Source of the DNA: a bacterium
Lineage (GTDB): Bacteria > Actinomycetota > Actinomycetes > Actinomycetales > Actinomycetaceae
NCBI GenBank assembly: GCA_030544165.1
Contig: JAUNRP010000083.1
Span: 1 to 7,120 of the forward strand
Direction of reading: 5' to 3'
DNA: 7,120 nt
Part shown: in pieces, positions 5,074-7,120 of the stretch
Layout: each line of letters opens with the position of its first letter
Numbering within the stretch: position 1 is the stretch's first letter
Position numbers and translations under genes: made by a program
Notes under the pieces: model-generated
The model's input: the letters and a program-made list of their open reading frames with translations, nothing else
Told to the model about the DNA's origin: nothing
The model's database searches: none

Positions 5074-6293
5074 TGGACATCATGAGCATCATCGAGGTGC
5101 CGATCGCGTGGATCCTGGTGACGATCCACAACCTCCTCGAGCCGATCTTCGGCAGCGGCCCCGGTCCGGCCTGGCCGCTCGCGATCGTGGGCCTCACGAT
5201 CGTGATCCGAATCCTGATCATGCCGCTGTTCTTCCGGCAGATCAAAGCCTCGCGCGGCATGCAGTTGATGCAGCCGGACCTGCAGGCGCTGCAGAAGAAG
5301 TACAAGGGCAAGAAGGATCCTGTGAGCCGCCAGGCGCAGCAGCAGGAGATGATGGCGCTCTACAAGAAGCACAACGCCAACCCGATGGCCTCCTGCCTCC
5401 CGCTGCTGGCGCAGATGCCGATCTTCATCGGCCTGTTCAACGTGCTCCGGGCCCTGCCGCCCCTCGCGGAGGGGACCTACCGGAAGGGCGGGGAGATCGT
5501 GGCCTCGCTCGGCCCGCTGAACGCGGAACTGGCCGATGCAGCCAACCGTTCCAAGGTGTTCGGCGCTCCCCTGGCCTCGGCATTCAACACCGCGGGCCAG
5601 TTCCCCGGGGATGAGCTCACCATCCGGATCGTGGCCGTGATCCTCATCATCGTGATGGCCGGTTCGCAGTTCCTCTCCATGCGTCAGTTGACCATGAAGA
5701 ACATGCCGGCCTCCGCCATGGACAACCCGATGTTCCGGCAGCAGAAGATGATGATGTACTTCATGCCGCTGATCTTCGTGTTCACCGGCACCATGTTCCA
5801 GATGGGCCTCCTGGTCTACTGGACCGTCTCCAACTTCTGGGCCATCGGCCAGCAGATGTACACGATCCGCCGCCAGCCGGCCCCCGGCTCCGAGGCCTAC
5901 AAGGCCAAGCAGGCCCGCGATGCCGCGAAGCGCGCCAAGAAGGGCCTTCCGCCGGAGGAGGATGACATCGCGGCGCCGGAGGAGGTCCAGCCGCAGGGCC
6001 AGCGCGTCCAGCCGATGGGCAAGAACCGCGCCAAGAAGAAGGGCGTGAACCCCACGGCTCCCCTTGAGGCGGCTGCTGAGGAGGCCGAGGAGGCCGTGGT
6101 CGAGGTCGAGGACTCGGCGGACGAAGATATCGAGGACGAGGTGCGCGGCAAGGACGGCCTGACGGACGCGGAGCGCGCGCAGCGCCGCTACGAGCAGCGC
6201 GCCGCAGAGCACAAGGCCGCCCGTGACAAGCGCAAGGCCGCGGAGAAGCGGCGCGTGGAAGAGGCCAAGGGCCGTTACGACAAGGACCGGTAG
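5073..6293 (+). CDS. yidC: Membrane protein insertase YidC (Oxa1 family)
   Basis: YidC inserts and folds membrane proteins, alone or with SecYEG. The 406-residue product has hydrophobic segments at about 10-26, 34-53, 107-128, 184-202 and 229-256. Arg46, within the hydrophobic segment TIVIRILIMPLFFRQIKASR (42-61), is probably the conserved groove arginine. The long charged cytoplasmic hairpin (60-100) leads into NPMASCLPLLAQMPIFIGLF (103-122), a typical family stretch. There is no lipobox, as expected for actinobacteria. The C-terminal 140 residues (about 267-406) are not membrane-spanning: a basic segment, an acidic Glu/Ala run (331-357) and a Lys/Arg/Glu-rich helix-like end. Such tails often contact the ribosome. 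The ATG at 5073 overlaps the yidD stop; its ribosome binding site is weak (GGGAAG, 11 bases upstream), so coupling is likely. An ATG three codons on is an alternative start. Confidence 0.97.
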   Translation: MDIMSIIEVPIAWILVTIHNLLEPIFGSGPGPAWPLAIVGLTIVIRILIMPLFFRQIKASRGMQLMQPDLQALQKKYKGKKDPVSRQAQQQEMMALYKKHNANPMASCLPLLAQMPIFIGLFNVLRALPPLAEGTYRKGGEIVASLGPLNAELADAANRSKVFGAPLASAFNTAGQFPGDELTIRIVAVILIIVMAGSQFLSMRQLTMKNMPASAMDNPMFRQQKMMMYFMPLIFVFTGTMFQMGLLVYWTVSNFWAIGQQMYTIRRQPAPGSEAYKAKQARDAAKRAKKGLPPEEDDIAAPEEVQPQGQRVQPMGKNRAKKKGVNPTAPLEAAAEEAEEAVVEVEDSADEDIEDEVRGKDGLTDAERAQRRYEQRAAEHKAARDKRKAAEKRRVEEAKGRYDKDR

Positions 6294-6317
6294 GGACAGT
6301 TCGCCACCTACCCCGAT

Positions 6318-6334
6318 ATACCCCCACAGGGTAT
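6318..6334 (+). repeat. Small hairpin in the yidC-jag gap
   Basis: ATACCC (6318-6323) and GGGTAT (6329-6334) pair around a 5-base loop, 25 bases past the yidC stop. There is no following T-tract, so it is not a convincing terminator. It may reduce read-through or stabilise the upstream message. The rest of the 95-bp gap shows only the jag ribosome binding site. Confidence 0.35.
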
Positions 6335-6388
6335 CCCTGCGCGGAGCAGCCGCGGTGGGAACCCTGGGACCGTTAAGGAGACACCGAA

Positions 6389-7120
6389 ATGACTGAGAAC
6401 AAGTCCACCCTCTCCCGCCTCGAGGAAGAGGGAGATATCGCCGCCGACTACCTCGAGGAGCTCCTCGACATCTGCGATCTCGATGGCGATATCGATATCG
6501 ATGTGGAGAACGGCCGCGCCGCCGTGGAGATCGTGTCCGAGGAGTTCGGGGACCGCTGGCTGAAGCGCCTCGTGGGCGAGAACGGCCGTGTGCTCGATGC
6601 CCTCCAGGAGCTCACCCGCCTCGCCGTGCAGGCCAAGACGGGAGAGCGCTCGCGCCTCATGCTCGATGTGGCGGGCTACCGTGCCGACGTCCGGGACGAT
6701 CTGGCCGAGCTCGCCCGCGAGGTGATTGCCGAGGTGGAACGCACCGGCGAGCCCGCACGGATGAAGTCCATGAACCCGTTCGAGCGCAAGGTGGTGCACG
6801 ACACGGTCAAGGCCGCCGGCCTCGTCTCCGAGTCGGAGGGCGCCGAGCCCAACCGCCGCGTGGTGGTCATGCCGGCCGACGGGGCGCGGGGTCCGGAGAG
6901 ACCGCGTCCGAGGAGCACTCCGCGGAGAGCGCTGACGAGACCGCTGATTCTGACGAGATGGTCGCTCCCCCGAGCGACGCGCAGGCGGCGCCCGACTCGC
7001 ACAAGGAGGTGGGTGACCACCTCGTCCCCGAGATCGTGGAGCTCGACGGCGATGAGGACGTTGATGCTGACGAGGACACGGCCGAGGAGGCGGCCGAGGA
7101 GGTGTCCGCTGTGGATGCCC
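6389..7120 (+). CDS. jag: Jag/KhpB RNA-binding protein (KH and R3H domains), runs off the window; apparent frameshift at about codon 165
   Basis: KhpB (Jag, SpoIIIJ-associated) is an RNA-binding protein; its partner KhpA and roles in cell division and envelope control are known from firmicutes. Residues 10-30 are the typical LEEEGDIAADYLEELLDIC and continue DGDIDIDVENG. The KH domain has the GxxG loop GENG (63-66) in KRLVGENGRVLDALQELTRL (59-78). The R3H segment is FERKVVHDTV (131-140) with Arg133 and His137, then SESEGAEPNRRVVVMPADG (147-165). TAAGGAG lies 8 bases before the ATG. Up to residue 165 it matches the family and actinobacterial homologues end near there. Beyond, this frame becomes Arg-rich with many AGA/AGG codons and no stop to the window edge, while the frame starting one base earlier encodes an acidic, GC3-rich tail. 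One missing base in the G run at 6881-6884 would join them. The end in this window is therefore not trustworthy. Confidence 0.9.
   Translation, partial: MTENKSTLSRLEEEGDIAADYLEELLDICDLDGDIDIDVENGRAAVEIVSEEFGDRWLKRLVGENGRVLDALQELTRLAVQAKTGERSRLMLDVAGYRADVRDDLAELAREVIAEVERTGEPARMKSMNPFERKVVHDTVKAAGLVSESEGAEPNRRVVVMPADGARGPERPRPRSTPRRALTRPLILTRWSLPRATRRRRPTRTRRWVTTSSPRSWSSTAMRTLMLTRTRPRRRPRRCPLWMP
6886..7119 (+). other. Displaced acidic reading frame (likely true C-terminal tail of Jag, or start of the next gene)
   Basis: Read from 6886, the sequence encodes about 78 residues beginning AGSGETASEEHSAESADETA, and later VELDGDEDVDADEDTAEEAAEE, with no stop to the window edge. Codon choice is the genome's normal high-GC3 type, with no AGA or AGG. 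It lies in the -1 frame relative to the conserved part of jag. The simplest explanation is an acidic tail of Jag separated by a one-base deletion, real or a sequencing error. The alternative is an acidic N-terminus of the following gene (rsmG is usual there), perhaps from the ATG at 6958; its ribosome binding site is not evident. Confidence 0.6.

Noticed and set aside
4797..6212. 471-codon minus-strand open frame antisense to yidC and the end of yidD
   Set aside because: Low-complexity Leu/His/Asp/Arg composition typical of an antisense shadow; yidC on the plus strand is unambiguous.
6492..6506. GATATCGATATCGAT palindromic microsatellite in jag
   Set aside because: It encodes the conserved DGDIDID segment of Jag and is explained by codon choice.

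Overview
The window is the chromosomal replication-origin neighbourhood of a high-GC Gram-positive bacterium. Protein features point to the Actinobacteria, probably Micrococcales. These include a DnaN starting (M)KFRVDRDVLAEAVAWTARS, a DnaA with a long acidic and proline-rich linker, RnpA with the actinobacterial RHRVxRxLRH form of its signature, and the order gnd / dnaN / dnaA // rpmH / rnpA / yidD / yidC / jag. A Dermabacteraceae-like (Brachybacterium-like) source is possible, but I cannot fix the genus by reading alone. The window is written with dnaA on the minus strand.

Layout, left to right. Minus strand: the 5' part of gnd (422 down to the window edge) and dnaN (1590-460). Next comes a 727-bp non-coding segment (1591-2317) that is the likely oriC. 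It holds a lower-GC block, one near-consensus DnaA box, many degenerate CCACA/TCACA words, a degenerate 36-bp repeat, a 17-bp palindrome and a large inverted repeat. Then dnaA (3784-2318). A 424-bp divergent spacer (3785-4208) carries the only perfect DnaA box (TTATCCACA, in the dnaA leader) and, for the plus strand, a good rpmH promoter whose -10 lies inside a perfect inverted repeat. Plus strand: rpmH (4209-4346), rnpA (4346-4693), yidD (4690-5073) and yidC (5073-6293) overlap end to start (TGATG, ATGA, TGATG). After a 95-bp gap with a small hairpin comes jag/khpB (from 6389), which runs off the window.

The genes work together in a familiar way. DnaA opens oriC, the DnaN clamp tethers the polymerase, and the divergent operon makes ribosomal protein bL34, the RNase P protein, the membrane-insertion factors YidD and YidC, and an RNA-binding Jag/KhpB protein. 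Gnd belongs to the pentose phosphate pathway and is a customary neighbour of dnaN in actinobacteria.

I see no sign of a new defence, mobile or biosynthetic system; this is a conserved core region. The points most worth a second look are an apparent one-base frameshift near the end of the conserved part of jag (around 6881-6891), the unusual repeat architecture and poor DnaA boxes of the dnaN-dnaA spacer, the perfect DnaA box on the other side of dnaA, and the inverted repeat over the rpmH promoter.
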